From Ophryocystis elektroscirrha (Eukaryota > Apicomplexa > Conoidasida > Neogregarinorida > Ophryocystidae), in assembly GCA_030141585.1 (NCBI GenBank), contig JAQIFP010000054.1:1-60468 (forward strand): DNA of 60,468 bases, written 5' to 3'. Below the pieces are notes generated by a model. The model made no database searches. It worked only from the letters and a program-made list of their open reading frames with translations, and was not told where the DNA came from. The translations under genes and the position numbers were made by a program. Position 1 is the first letter of the stretch. Every line of letters starts with the position of its first letter. Positions 37,566-50,782 of the stretch are shown here, piece by piece.

Positions 37566-37985
37566 GTATACATAATTGAAATAAAATGAATTTTGGTATT
37601 ATATGCTATAGACTAAATACTTTTGTATTTTTTTTTTTTTTTTTTAAGGCTAGATATATTGTAAGGTATAATAATAAAAAAGTACAGAAATATCAAATAA
37701 TTACTTTCTCAACTTATTAGTCGAGTAAATAATTAAATTTAAATATTTTTAATTATTAAATATATACAATTTCATAATGTAAGCATTTAAGAGCTTATAT
37801 ATGCTATAATTCGTTTGATAATATTTTTTTTAATCGAGTAATACATATATAAACGTAAATACGTTATTTATAATGATTTGTTCGTTCAATATGAATCCAT
37901 TGAATGAAGTATATAATGAACGAAAATTCATAGGCCATAGGTCACTGTCAACAGTTTTCCATATGATTTGAAATAGAGGCGAACA
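37566..37985. other. Divergent intergenic region (DDX49 / ALG14)
   Basis: A 420-bp spacer between two opposite start codons with a T run at 37629-37645. No specific element seen. Confidence 0.5.
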
Positions 37986-39684
37986 ATGATAATTAAATGC
38001 TTAGTAGTTTATTTTTTTGCACGCTATTTACTTTTTGTATTTGGTGCAAAATTATGTAAAAAAAAACCAACCTTTTTGGTGGTATTGGGATCAGGTATAT
38101 GTTGCCATGGTATATGTTGGCAGGGGGGCATACGTCTGAGATTTTGCACATACTAGCTAACTTCAAAATGGATATAAAAAAAATTGTTTTCATATTAGCC
38201 AGAAGTGATAACTTAAGTGCAATAAAGACTCATGAAATTATGAAACGCTATTTTGAAGAACACCCTAAAACTAAAGTCAGATTTATAAGAATAACTCGAC
38301 CAAGAGAAGTTGGAGAAAAGTAATCAATTTAGAAAAAAAAAATTATTTGACTTGGTGATAATTTTTTATCATAACGTTATTAGTATATATATATATATAA
38401 TGCATTTTTTTTTAAAACATTAGAAAAAAATATTTATAATATAAATACTTAAGATGTTTGTATTTAAATTGCTTAATTAAAAAAAATGTTCACAAATAAA
38501 TTATTTATGTAGAGATATATTGATTTAATAATGAATTTATTAAGAAATAACTTAATATGATTTATTATAAAGTTTCTACTAAAATTTACATCGCATAACA
38601 ACATAAATAGACCTCAAATGCTATTTTGTATATGTTTTAGTTTGTGCAGTTCCATCTTTCATTCAACCTTAGCATTCTTAGAATCTTTATTTGCGTTGAT
38701 GTTCCTTACAATTCACCCTCATATAGTAGGATATATTTATGCAAATGTAGATGTTCTTAGATTTTAATGAATGGTCCTAGTATTTGTGTTCCAATAGCTG
38801 TCGTTATACGGGTTTTGCAAGTACTATTCATAACTAATATTTCTGTATCAAATAAATTTCTTATTGATGTGTATAAATACTCATTATTGTATATTAAAGC
38901 ATTTATATTTAAATTTACTTGGTAATAAACAATGAAGACGATTACTAGTATATAGATCTTGTAATCAATAGGATATTACCCACATAGTTGATTAATAAAA
39001 TATTATTACACAAATGTATTATAAATTATGCTGTTTGTATTAAATATTGGTTTTTATAGTAAACATATATAATAATATACATATATATTTATACATATTT
39101 AGATATATATATATAATATATTATAAATATAATATATTTATATAGATATATAAATATAAATATATATAGATATATATATATTATTAATATAATAGAATTN
39201 NNNNNNNNNNNNNNNNATAAATATATATATATACATATATATATAAATATATATATATACATATATAAAATTATATGCAGTATAAATACAGCCTATATTT
39301 GTAACGTATATACGCAGTTCTCTAAATAGTTAGTTGAATTTGAACCACTGCAAATAGTAGTATATGTAGGACTAATAGCTTATTCAGTCCGAATGCATTA
39401 TAGCTACGTGACTTTTTGGTTAGGTTATCGGATTGTATTTCAGACCTTTGACGTTGGTATATATTGAAAGTTTCTGTCGTGTATATACCATGTCCTTAAC
39501 CGGCAAGATATTGTACTATGTCTCAGATATGTAAGTTAATATATTTGAGTTAATAAATACAAGGTTTATTGTTCAATGGGTTGAGTTATTAAAGATTTAC
39601 CAAGAAGCAACATTCTATAACTTTTATAAACTAGATTTTGATCATAAAGTAATTGTTGAATATGATGGATTATACGATTACTAA
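37986..39684 (+). CDS. ALG14: ALG14, UDP-GlcNAc transferase membrane subunit
   Basis: ALG14 anchors ALG13 to the ER, and together they add the second GlcNAc to dolichol-PP-GlcNAc in N-glycan assembly. The start MIIKCLVVYFFARYLLFVFG forms an N-terminal membrane helix. A 29-nt intron splits the signature VVLGSGGHTSEILHIL. Then FIRITRPREVGEK, HSTLAFLESLFALMF, ILMNGPSICVPIAVVI, PLTLVYIESFCRVYTMSLTG and ILYYVSDMFIVQW follow, matching SREV, CNGPGTCVPIC, VYVESICRVETLSMSG and FHLSDYFIVQW of the human protein. Instead of the usual YLGRIV end, the protein continues with YKLDFDHKVIVEYDGLYDY. The long intron 38822-39453 is AT-rich and contains a 17-base run of N. The stop is 13 bp from the convergent gene. 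Confidence 0.87.
39200..39216. other. Run of undetermined bases (17 N)
   Basis: Undetermined bases inside AT-repeat sequence of the ALG14 intron. The real length here is unknown. Confidence 0.95.
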
Positions 39685-39697
39685 TAAATTTCATTAA

Positions 39698-42063
39698 TTA
39701 CAGCTTTTGTTTTTTTGATCCTCGAGGTCTTCCTCGGCCTCTTTTTACACTTTGAGCAATAGATTCAACTAATTTATGTTCGCTAATGATTAATTCAATT
39801 TAATTTAAGATCAAAACTTTACCTTTCAATTGGAGCTGTAGTTGTAACTGGGGAAACTGGTTTCTCTATAACAAAATTATACAATATATTAATTCGATAT
39901 AGTTAAACTAAAAATACATTTTATTCAATCGATAAACCGTATTAATCTATACTAAAATATATACATATATATATATATAAATTTATACTTATACATATAT
40001 ATATATATATATATATTTTTAAATCTAAATATTTATTTCTATGTATATACGTATATATAGATATATAAATTTATTCATATATACATATATTTATACATAT
40101 GTGTATATATATATACATCTAAACATATATACATGTATTAGTATAAATATATTTATATATATATACACATATATATAAGTTTTATATATACAATTATTTG
40201 TATATTCATATATACATTTATATGTATATACATATACACAAATATACATATGCACGAATATACATATATACATGTATTTATATATACATATACTTATATA
40301 TACATATATTTATACATACATATATCTGTAAATCTAAATATTCATTTCAATGTGTATATATATATATATATATACACGTATATACATATATGCATGTAAT
40401 CATATATACATATATTTATATATATAAATAAATATATAAATTTATGGATATAAATTTTAATGTATATATATATATATACATGTATGATGGGTCTTTCAAG
40501 TACTATATACATTATTATGAAAAATGATAAATATAACGAAATCATATTGTTATATCTTTAATTTTATGTTAAAGATAAAATTGAAAACTTACCAGAAACA
40601 TCAAGTGAATAAATGCCTGACAAAGCTACAGACATCATACTTTTGGTTTTTGCGCGTTTTTTGGTGCCTAAGAATTTTCCAGGAAGTGTTTGGGGTGTTA
40701 AAGGTGAGGTTGCAACGGAGGTGACTGCTGTTGGCGTAGAGGCATCCGTCTTCACTTGAGGAGAACTAACTAATGCAGCTTTATAGGTATGATTAATGGG
40801 AGGTTCGAGTCCGTCGAATATACATGTAGCCACTTTATTACCAGCTTTTATGTAGCTTACATTAGGGCTAAAAGAGGCCGTTAATTGTAGTTTAAATTGT
40901 TTTTGCAGACAATATGAAGATACATCTGTCTTTGCTGCGTAAGTTATGATTCCACAATCAAAATCTTCTTGATACCTGATTTAATTCGGACAAGTGAGTA
41001 AGACCATATATACAGCTATAATAGTAATAACAGTCTTTATTTATTGTGAATAAAGGGGTATAAATATATACTGATATTTGATAGTGTAATTTTTTTCTTA
41101 CTATGTGGACATAAACAAATACAATATAAGTTTTATAGTAATAAGTATATATACTCTATAGACAAAAAATTGTTTACAGTCAAAAATAATCAATTTATAG
41201 ATTATTATAATCATCATTATTATTATTTTATTATTATTATTATTATTATCGAGTTACACTGTACTACAATCGTGACTTCCAGTAAGAGGCTTAATGTGTT
41301 GTTCAAAATCTTCGCGTGTTATATCCGGTATAACAAGTTTTTGACATTCAATTGTCTGCTTTCTGTTTTTTTCGTTACATTTGAGACAAGACTATAGTGA
41401 AGAATCTACATTTATTATTTCTTTACTAAGTTCTTATAGGTGGGTGAATACAATAGAGCGGCTGCCTAACGCATGGAAAAAAAATAAAAAAAAAAAAAGA
41501 AAAAAAAAAGAAATTCAGTAATCAAGGTAGTATCAATAATTATAGAAATAAGCAAAATCGTTATGTTACTATATCAATACTTATCAATAATTTTTATTTT
41601 TATTGATAATAATGATTGTATTATTTATTAGAAATAGATAATACCTGTGCAAAAATGCCGTAACCACTACAGTCTGGTATAGCATTTACATTATGACCAT
41701 AAAATCTGAGATTTCCGGAATAAGTGAACTCCCAAAAGGTTTTGGCATCAGATTCCTTCTCAAAAATAACGGAAGCAAAAGAACAGTTCAAATGCGTCAA
41801 ATATTGACTTTCCAAAATATATGTATCAAGAATTTCAATATTAGGTAAAATTTCCTTTGTACTTATTTGAATATTTTGCTTAATTTCCGAGCTTGACAAA
41901 TAAATTGGCAAATTGAACAATGAAATGCGTTTAACTCCAGCCTTCCAACGGTAATAAGGTAAGTGAAATAATCCTTGTTTTGCTGCGACTGTGGGATGCG
42001 ATATGTCAATAATTTCCTATATTTATATTATTTTTTATCAATCTTTCATGTTTTACATAAAGT

Positions 42064-42105
<42 letters not shown>

Positions 42106-42181
42106 TGTATATAGATATGTATATATATACGTCTATATGCCAAATTTTTCAATATATATACATAGATATACATCTATAAAC

Positions 42182-42215
<34 letters not shown>

Positions 42216-42626
42216 GAATAAATTTCTACTAGACATTCCAGTTTGAATTGTTTACACATATACATATACATATATATATATATATATATATATGTATAAC
42301 TTACTCGATATTTCCATTATACAAAATTGTAAATTTAAATTTAAGAAATATACATGTTTGTATTTGATAATGAATTAATTTTGTATGTAACATGTAAATG
42401 CTTTTTTAAAAAAAACCTACTACTTATATAATACCTTAAGGTTGTATTCAATTGGTTGAAATTCTAAATTTTTATATAAGCTACGGGATTCAAATGACCA
42501 ATTATAAGTTCTTGGACTCAAATCCAAAGGTTCTGGAGGAGGAAGGGGTTCAATATTCTGCCAAACAATAACTCCACTCGAAGGAATTTGACTCAGCAGA
42601 GGTTTAGCGTTAATTGTAACAACCAT
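39698..42626 (-). CDS. AT-hook protein with RRM-like region, function unknown
   Basis: The start at 42626 gives MVVTINAKPLLSQIPSSGVI, then EPLPPPEPLDLSPRTYNWSF. An exon near 42016-41646 encodes FNLPIYLSSSEIKQNIQI and FASVIFEKESDAKTFWEF followed by LRFYGHNVNA. That beta-alpha-beta pattern looks like a divergent RNA-recognition motif. A Cys-containing exon (SCLKCNEKNRKQTIECQK) and a Ser/Thr/Pro-rich exon (PQVKTDASTPTAVTSVATS) come next. The last exon is VKRGRGRPRGSKKQKL, a canonical AT-hook (RGRP core) that binds the minor groove of AT-rich DNA. RRM plus AT-hook suggests a chromatin or transcription role; that is inference. The intron at 39880-40585 is filled with (TATACA)n-type repeats. Confidence 0.6.
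39958..40490. repeat. TATACA-type repeat tract (intronic)
   Basis: More than 500 bp of degenerate TA/TATACA repeats with Tyr/Ile-rich open frames on both strands. It occupies an intron of the AT-hook gene. Confidence 0.85.
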
Positions 42627-43346
42627 TAAAAATTATGTGATTTCATTTTTAATATTTATACACGTCTTTACGGTAACTATTTTGCTATTCTTTTAATTGA
42701 CGCTACAATTCCTATATAAAAAAAAAAAAGGAGCTTTCTCCAGTAAAGGTCGAAATTTCATGAAATTATATTGCTATATGGACTATACACTTTTTTCCAT
42801 TATTAATTATTTTTATAATAAAAATTATTAAAGTGCATTATTTTTTTATTAAAACTGCAGCTGTATATAATAATAATTTTTTGTAAATGTTTAAATAAAT
42901 TCTTTACAATATAGCTAAAACACTTTTAAATTAGCTACACAAATTTATTTGTCATAATAAATAAAAAAAAAAATATATTGTTTGACGAAAATTGGAGGCA
43001 AAGAGGGATTTATATTAAAATAGAGTTTTCCTAAAAAGTCTTTCCTTCACAACAAAATGAGAAAATGTAAAATATTAACAAATGATTTACACAAAAATTC
43101 GTTTATAAAAGATGATATGGTATCTAATGGTAAATATAAAAGATGATCATGATAATACAATATCATTTTTTTTTGGCAAAGAATTTATATTATTAATCAA
43201 ACAATTTGCAATAATTAATACTCCCTCCATGCATACGTGCTAAATTATTATAATTTTATTTATTGATTGCAATTTTAATCAAATTAGCAAAGATTAGTCA
43301 ATTATCTATAAATAATTCATTCTGAGTATTGATTATTTTGACCAAA
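42627..43346. other. Divergent intergenic region, 720 bp
   Basis: This separates the AT-hook gene (-) from the large disordered-protein gene (+). A-rich runs occur at 42719-42729 and 42961-42972. No open frame with protein-like composition and no RNA gene recognised. Confidence 0.5.
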
Positions 43347-43923
43347 ATGTGTGTAGCGACTAGTATGCATACAGCTCAGAGGTCAAGAGCATTATACCGT
43401 ACAGATGATTCTAAGGTAGGTAAATAAATGGAAAAAAACCTTTAGACTGAGAAACTAATTTTTCAAAGAATTCAAGATATGCACAGTGATTTGATAAATC
43501 ATATGGACGTAAGATATTTGAAGCTTGCATGTATTGACTGCTTTTGTTTATTATGATAGCATAAAAAAAGCGTAAAATTATATTTTTTAATTTATTTATG
43601 CTCTTTGAATAAATAATAATTAAATTAAGTAAATGTATTATATTTTATAATATAAAATATAATTATATTGATTCTGCAAATTATAAATAAAGTTCCAAAT
43701 TAAATAAAAAGAGCTATATATAATTTTTTGTACATATATGCTACATATAGTAATGTGGAAACTGTCAAGTGAGTATATACGTACTTGTATATATATGTGA
43801 ATTCATATATAACTGTTTACGTATACAGTGATATATTCACATACAAAATAATCCTACTGTATATATGTGTATATATACATATATATATATACGTATATAT
43901 ATATATACATATATATATATACG

Positions 43924-43971
<48 letters not shown>

Positions 43972-46900
43972 TTTTAACTGAAATAAATTCAAATTATAAA
44001 AACAAATATATTTGATAGATTAGATAAAGATTAGTTTAATATATTTAAATAGAGTTATTATACGAAGTTTGACAAAGATATTTCGTATTTAAATTCAAGT
44101 GTAAATTCACTACGGAGTACCATGGAGAAATTAATACTAAGAAATTATGAAAATCAGGTAACTTTTTCAAAGATGAACCATTAGATGTAGAAAAATAACC
44201 GTATTTTTATTGAAAAAATTTTAAATGTACTGAATAATAAAACAAGTGAGTTTTGCACAACATGTGTGGAGTCATTAAAGGTAATGTACTGAGAAGAAAA
44301 TACTTGTGTATATATTCAGTACCACAATGCTGTAGTGGATCAAGGAAGTAAGCAAATATTGAAGGATATAGAAAAATCCATATCTACATTGAATTATACT
44401 AATGTTGAATCAAATGATATATCCAGGTGTAATGGCAATATAGAGGACATGTTACGGGAAATAAAGAGTATGGTAAAAACAATTAAATCTACGGACGACC
44501 AATCCTGGAAGCTAAGATTATCGTGTTCTGATTCCAATGATTACAGAGATATAATACGAGAAAACTCTTTGCGGCAAAAGGAGATTTTTGAATCTTTCTC
44601 TAATCAAATAATTAAAGAATTAAAAACCCCTTTGGAAAGGCCTTCAATAGATAAAGAAATAGATACTTTTATAAAGCACACTGTGAATGATGCCTTAGAT
44701 CCAATTCGCCGTGTAATACATGAAGCAAATCATAGTCGTTATTCTCCTAATTTGGTAACAAAGCAGCAATCCTTGAACCCCCTATATAATGAGCGTGATG
44801 ATGACACATTACTATATATGCATAAAACATATAATGAAGCATATTTAAGTAACCGTTTGGAAGAATTCGAAAATATTAATAAACAGTTGGAGCATAATTT
44901 ATTGGCATCCAAAAGAACAGATTTACCACATAGAAATCCTAACTGTACATTGGAATACCATGTTGATGAAGAACTCAGTATAGACGACGAAACAAAACGT
45001 AAATTATCTAGTGTATTAAAAGACTCTAATAAGTATATACATCATGACGGAAAAAACCATTTTGTAAGCCAGTCTTTAGATGCCTCTTACCCGTCATTAA
45101 ATAAGCAAGCTTCTTTTGATATTGAAGCAGATATGAAACGCTTAAGAGACTCTTTCTCCTCTAAAAGATTCCATAACGATGAACGTTACAAAGCTTCACA
45201 AGGATATACTTCAAAAAATCAACAAATAATTGATTCCAAACTAGAGGACATTTTTGTATCTCAAGAAACTTACAAGAAGCCAAATGATAAAAGTACAAAT
45301 ATAAGAGAGGACAAACCACAAAATAATATGTTTGCATTTATTGAAAATAAAGAACGTAATGTATATAATGAAGAAGCATTTAATGATCAACAGCCGCATC
45401 CTGTAACTGCTGAACTTCAAAGATCCTCTTCCGATGAAGAATCAGTATCTAATAGGCATCAAAATCTTAAAGATATTAATGAGGAGAAATATGGAACCTC
45501 TAAATCGAGCCAAAAAGGTTCACAAAATGAGATTTATTTTACGGAAAAATCACTTAAAACTCCTAAAAATACTGCCGAAAATTTGCGTGATAATCAATTG
45601 TATGTATTAAATTCAGACGTCTATAAATCACCACATACAATAAATAATCAGCACTCTAATGATTGTTTGTATGACGTAAAATCGATTGATGAGGGTGTAC
45701 AAAACCCAAATATGTCCAAAAATGAACAATTATACGCCTCTCAACAAGAATTCCGTGTTGTAAAGGAAAACTTAGCTGAAAAATCTCAACTTGTACGCGA
45801 AGAAAATCATTCCCAAACTGATGAACAGGTTCTTACCGAAAAATATGTTTCAGAACAGCCTCAGCCAGTTACAGCTGAAACCGCCAAATCACAAGCTACT
45901 GAAGAACAAATGCAGTTCTGGTTCGAAAATAAAGATTCCGAAGATTTTTCAAATTCAGATCTTCTCAAAAAACAAGTAAATAACTCTGAAGAAGGAACCG
46001 GTTCACGTAATCAACCATTGAAAGTTTTTAATGAGAAAACCGCTCAAATGAGTGCTCCAAACGAAACTTCCTCTAAAGTTTCCGCCGAAAAACCAAATTT
46101 CCACAATATGGACGATTTGGGTGAACCTACGGAGTCAAATTCAGCAAGCCAATCGGAGTATGACACTACCACTCAATCTGATTTTCTATTAGAACCAAAG
46201 GATGATTGGCTCACGCAGTTTAAAGTTCCCTATCAAAATCCCGTTAATACGCCAAACCCGCCTTTAAAAATAGTACAGCCAGTGATACCTGAAAAATGTA
46301 ATATAAAGAACTCTGAGTCCGTTTCTATGCCTAATAATGCATTTTATAGTACTGCACCTGTCCCTGACGATTTTTCCGCTACAATAAAAAGCCATGCGCC
46401 TCCACAAATGTTTGGGACTTCATACCAGCCTTCAAATCCACTCCCGCATGTTAAAACAATTTCTAAAAATGTTCCTCTAAGTTCCACAGGGGTTATTCCA
46501 CCTCAAACTGTTAATAGCATTTCCTTCCCGTACCCAAAGAATCCATCTCAGTGTTTTGTTCCTAAAACTCCGTACCCATCGAATACTTACTTGAATCCGT
46601 CTCCCAGTCAACCTCCCAAAATACCTATTTTGCATGCTTTTCCTAATTCACAGTATCGTGAAAACCCTTATGGACACTCACATAAGGCACCAGACTTAAA
46701 AAAAACATTTGCTCCATTTGCAGAAACGAAGCACAATCCAAAAGGAGCAATAAACCCTTTCAATAATAGTAATAAAGCTCCTGAACACCAGACACTTTAT
46801 AACGGACACCCCATCGATAGAAATCCCATACAAGTTGATCATGCTGAAATCATGCCTGCTCAAATTGCCCCTACAATGTGTAATAGTGGAAATGACGTAA

Positions 46901-47475
46901 CAAAAAGCTTTGCTTATAACAAAGACGCCGATAGTATGTTTAAAAACAATTATAACAGCCAATTAAAGGGTAATCAAAATATATAGCTAATATGTATATA
47001 AATATTATTATATACATAAATATAATTATATATACGTTAATATTAATATATATTTATAAATACTTATGTATATATATATATATATCTAATATCAATATTT
47101 TTAAATTATTGCAGTTTTCTTTTAAACTCTTAGTAATAGATGGATAAAAATTATGGAAACATTAAATGACGCTTTATTCTAATTATTTATCTCTGTGATT
47201 TATTATTTAAGTTGAGATAATTTATTTATTTTTGCATAAAAATTAAATTAAGTAAATACGCTAGCTAAAATTAATGAAAATATGAAAAAACATATAAGTT
47301 GATCACGCAACAATATATATTTATGATGTATCTTACAGAGCAAGGAAAAACTAGTTTTGGGCTCTTTAGTGACCCGATTGAAATCAAAGACATTGACCAA
47401 TCACAAAATAATGATAATTTATCGCAATTATTTGCGTCATCTGGAAATAATGAGTTAGATTCTTTGTTCAATTAA
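43347..47475 (+). CDS. Large low-complexity protein with coiled-coil N-terminus
   Basis: Not recognised. The start at 43347 gives MCVATSMHTAQRSRALYRTD. After a 30-nt intron come KLIFQRIQDMHSDLINHMD and, further on, NSLRSTMEKLILRNYENQ and FCTTCVESLK, which look helical. A single uninterrupted exon from about 44320 to 46967 follows, of nearly 880 codons. Its first part is helical and Lys/Glu/Asn-rich (EDMLREIKSMVKTIKS). Its last third is Pro/Asn/Ser-rich (PSPSQPPKIPILHAFPNS). Splicing a 371-nt intron (about 46968-47338) reaches a short last exon, EQGKTSFGLFSDPIEIKDID, then NDNLSQLFASSGNNELDSLF. Without that splice the frame ends at 46986. The acidic hydrophobic tail resembles a short interaction motif, but that is a guess. 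Start is plausible, not proven. Confidence 0.6.
43855..43970. repeat. (TA)n/TATACG microsatellite in intron
   Basis: Alternating blocks of (TA)n with periodic acgtatat and acatatat, between early exons of the disordered-protein gene. Confidence 0.85.
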
Positions 47476-47529
47476 TTTTAAATAATAAACGTCATAATGA
47501 AAAATAAATTTAAATATATATTAATATTC

Positions 47530-49763
47530 TCAGTTAACAGAAGCTACTGCTTTGTGCTTAGGAGTAAATTTGAAATTATGAGGGACTTTTCCTAACAGCA
47601 TTTCAGATATTTCAATCCAGCTATCAACTTTAGGTGATCCCAACAATGTTTCCAAATCATTTCTTCCGACAAAAGGAGGTGCTCTCCAGTTTATTTTTGG
47701 AATTACTGATTCCATAATTCCTACTGGTACATACCGATGGAAAAAGCTACAGAATTCCAATAAGAACCTGCCAAAGTTTATTGAATTATTTTATACCATA
47801 TGTTATATAATATATATGTATATAATGTATACCTTCTTGTAGTCTCAATTCCGGTTTTATCAGTACCCCATAACTCCAAACCATAGTTTACAAAATCTTT
47901 TAATATATCAAGTCTCTCAGATGCTGATATATCCCAAGTACGTTTTTCTTTAATTTCAGTAAAAATCCATGGTTTAATTAAAGCTGCCCGGCCTATCATT
48001 ATGTTGTCTGAATATACACTTTTTTTATTATAATAATCTTCCCAAGTGTACACATCTCCGCACCCTAAATCGACAATTATTCCTTAATTCAACTTTATAT
48101 CTTCACTTATACTAATTATTTCAATTAAACCAAATAAATAGTATCAATATATATATGCATATAATATCATAATAACAATAAAACATATTATTATAATTGT
48201 TATTATTATAATAATAGTTACTAATATAATTATTATTATTTTATTATAATTATAATAATTATTTTATTATTGTATAGAAATGAAAGTTCATGATCATGTG
48301 CATATTTGAAAGTAATATATTAATTTCAACTTATTTATTTTTTATTGCAATGATATGTATTTATTATTTTTATAGGGTTTTTTTTTTTTTTTTTTTACTA
48401 CCTATTAATGAAGCTTTTGTGCAGACATCATAGCATTGCTTCAAATAATCCCAATCAGCACTTTTAGTATATCTACGTTATTTATTTTTAAATTGCATAA
48501 GTACCGTTGTCTTGATGTTCTCCCATGAATAATAAATGCATTGATTCCTGCATTTTCGAGACTTGGAAGAATCGTGTGGACGTTAAATTTATCTGTGAAT
48601 CCAGCTCTCAATTTCATGGAAATCACGTGGTTAGGAGCAGCTGATCGCATAGTTTGCGCTAAGCTTTCTAACAGTTTGGGCCGGTTCAGCAATATGGCTC
48701 CCGCCATCTTTTTATGTAACGGTTCTAGTGGACACCTTAACAGACAAATGCATAAATTTATCTCTTACGCGACATTTAAATCAATAAAATCACAGTCAAT
48801 TTCATTTCGAATAAAAGAAACACATCTAAAAAGTTTTATTTAATATTTATTTGGCTATTCAACAAAATTACCAATTCTATTTAGTATATATACTGGTATT
48901 TAAATTTACAGTCATTTAGTAAAATCAACATAGTATTAATAACATAATATATACTTTTACATATATATATATATATATAAATATACAAAATATACAGACT
49001 ATATATACATATAGAATTAATAAATATACAATATATACATATATACAATATATACATAAACAATATATACATAAACAATATATACATAAACAATCTATAC
49101 ATAAATATATATACATATACTTAGTATATAAATAGACATATATACATATATACAATATATACATATATACAATATATACATATATACAATATATACATAT
49201 ATACAATATATACATATATACAATATATACANNNNNNNNNNNNNNNNNNNNNNNNNNNNNNNNNNNNNNNNNNNNNNNNNNNNNNNNNNNNNNNNNNNNN
49301 NNNNNNNNNNNNNNNNNNNNNNNNNNNNNNNATATATATACATATACTTAGTATATAAATAGACATATATACATATATACAATATATACATATATACAAT
49401 ATATACATATATACAATATATACATATATACAATATATACATATATACAATATATACAATATATACATATATACAATATACACACATATATACAATATAC
49501 ACACATATATACAATATACGCACATATATACAATATACGCACATATATACAATATACGCACATATATACAATATACACACATATATACAATATACACACA
49601 TATATACAATATACACACATATACACACATATATACACACACATATATATATATACATAAATTTAGTATATACATAAACATATATACAATATATACATAT
49701 ATACAATGTATACATATATACAATATATACATATATACAATATATACAATGTATACATATATG

Positions 49764-49811
<48 letters not shown>

Positions 49812-50745
49812 GTATAACTCAACTTTTTTTATATATAAATTTTTTTTTGATCTAATCAAGATAAAGATAGTTCATGAAATATTTTGCTGACTTATCAAGT
49901 GTATCAGTATGTCCAGTAGCGATTTGGATTCCAAAAAGTTTCTCGGATATATGACGTTTAAGCAAAACTAGATCACTTTGTTTTCCTTCAATTATGGAGG
50001 AAGCTAATGCCATTTCAGACATCTGATTGGGTTATTTTGTTACTACTGATACCTACCGTTAAATCAGCTCCTTGATTTACACAAATACGCCTAAATGGCA
50101 TATTTCCTACGGTAGTGAGAGGAGCCTGTAATCGTTAAATGTAAGACGCAGTGAACTTACAAGTATCAAGTTATTTGAGTTAAATAATTTACGTTGTTTA
50201 TTTTCCAAACTATTTTCATCATCGTATTTGTCTGCAGTTTCACAGCCTCCACCCAAGGTAACTTTCTTGAAGTCATATGTTCGTTTTCTGCAGCATTAAT
50301 CATTATAGTGATTATTTATGAGTACGCCTACCAGAAATGTTAAACCTATATATAATAGTATTGAATATAATTTTAAAGAAATTTGAATGGGTTATACAAA
50401 CACGCATATATGTAGTAGGAACGTAAAAGTATAACTTCCTGGACACTATATATAAGCAGAATTAGCACTGTTGTTGCGTTAATTAAATTAATTTTATCAA
50501 CATATGAAAATATATATATTTAAAAATTTATGAAAAAAGGGTTATATATAGTTATATGTAATTTTTTATAGAATATAAATATTTACATAAACCCATAGAC
50601 ACCTCGATATATATATATATCTATATAGAAACTTATGAGTATTAGGCTATATCTAATTATATCTATATACTTTTAACAAATAAATATTTATATTTATTTA
50701 TATAAACCTATATATATATGTATGCGTGAGAATAAACGTAAATAG

Positions 50746-50782
<37 letters not shown>

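Noticed and set aside
47271..47471. Minus-strand frame of 66 codons.
   Set aside because: It is the antisense of the last exon of the disordered-protein gene, which splices in frame on the plus strand.
49095..49859. Long Tyr/Ile/Cys-rich open frame across the minisatellite.
   Set aside because: It is a translation of the repeat and of N bases, lies within a Dus3 intron, and is open in several frames.
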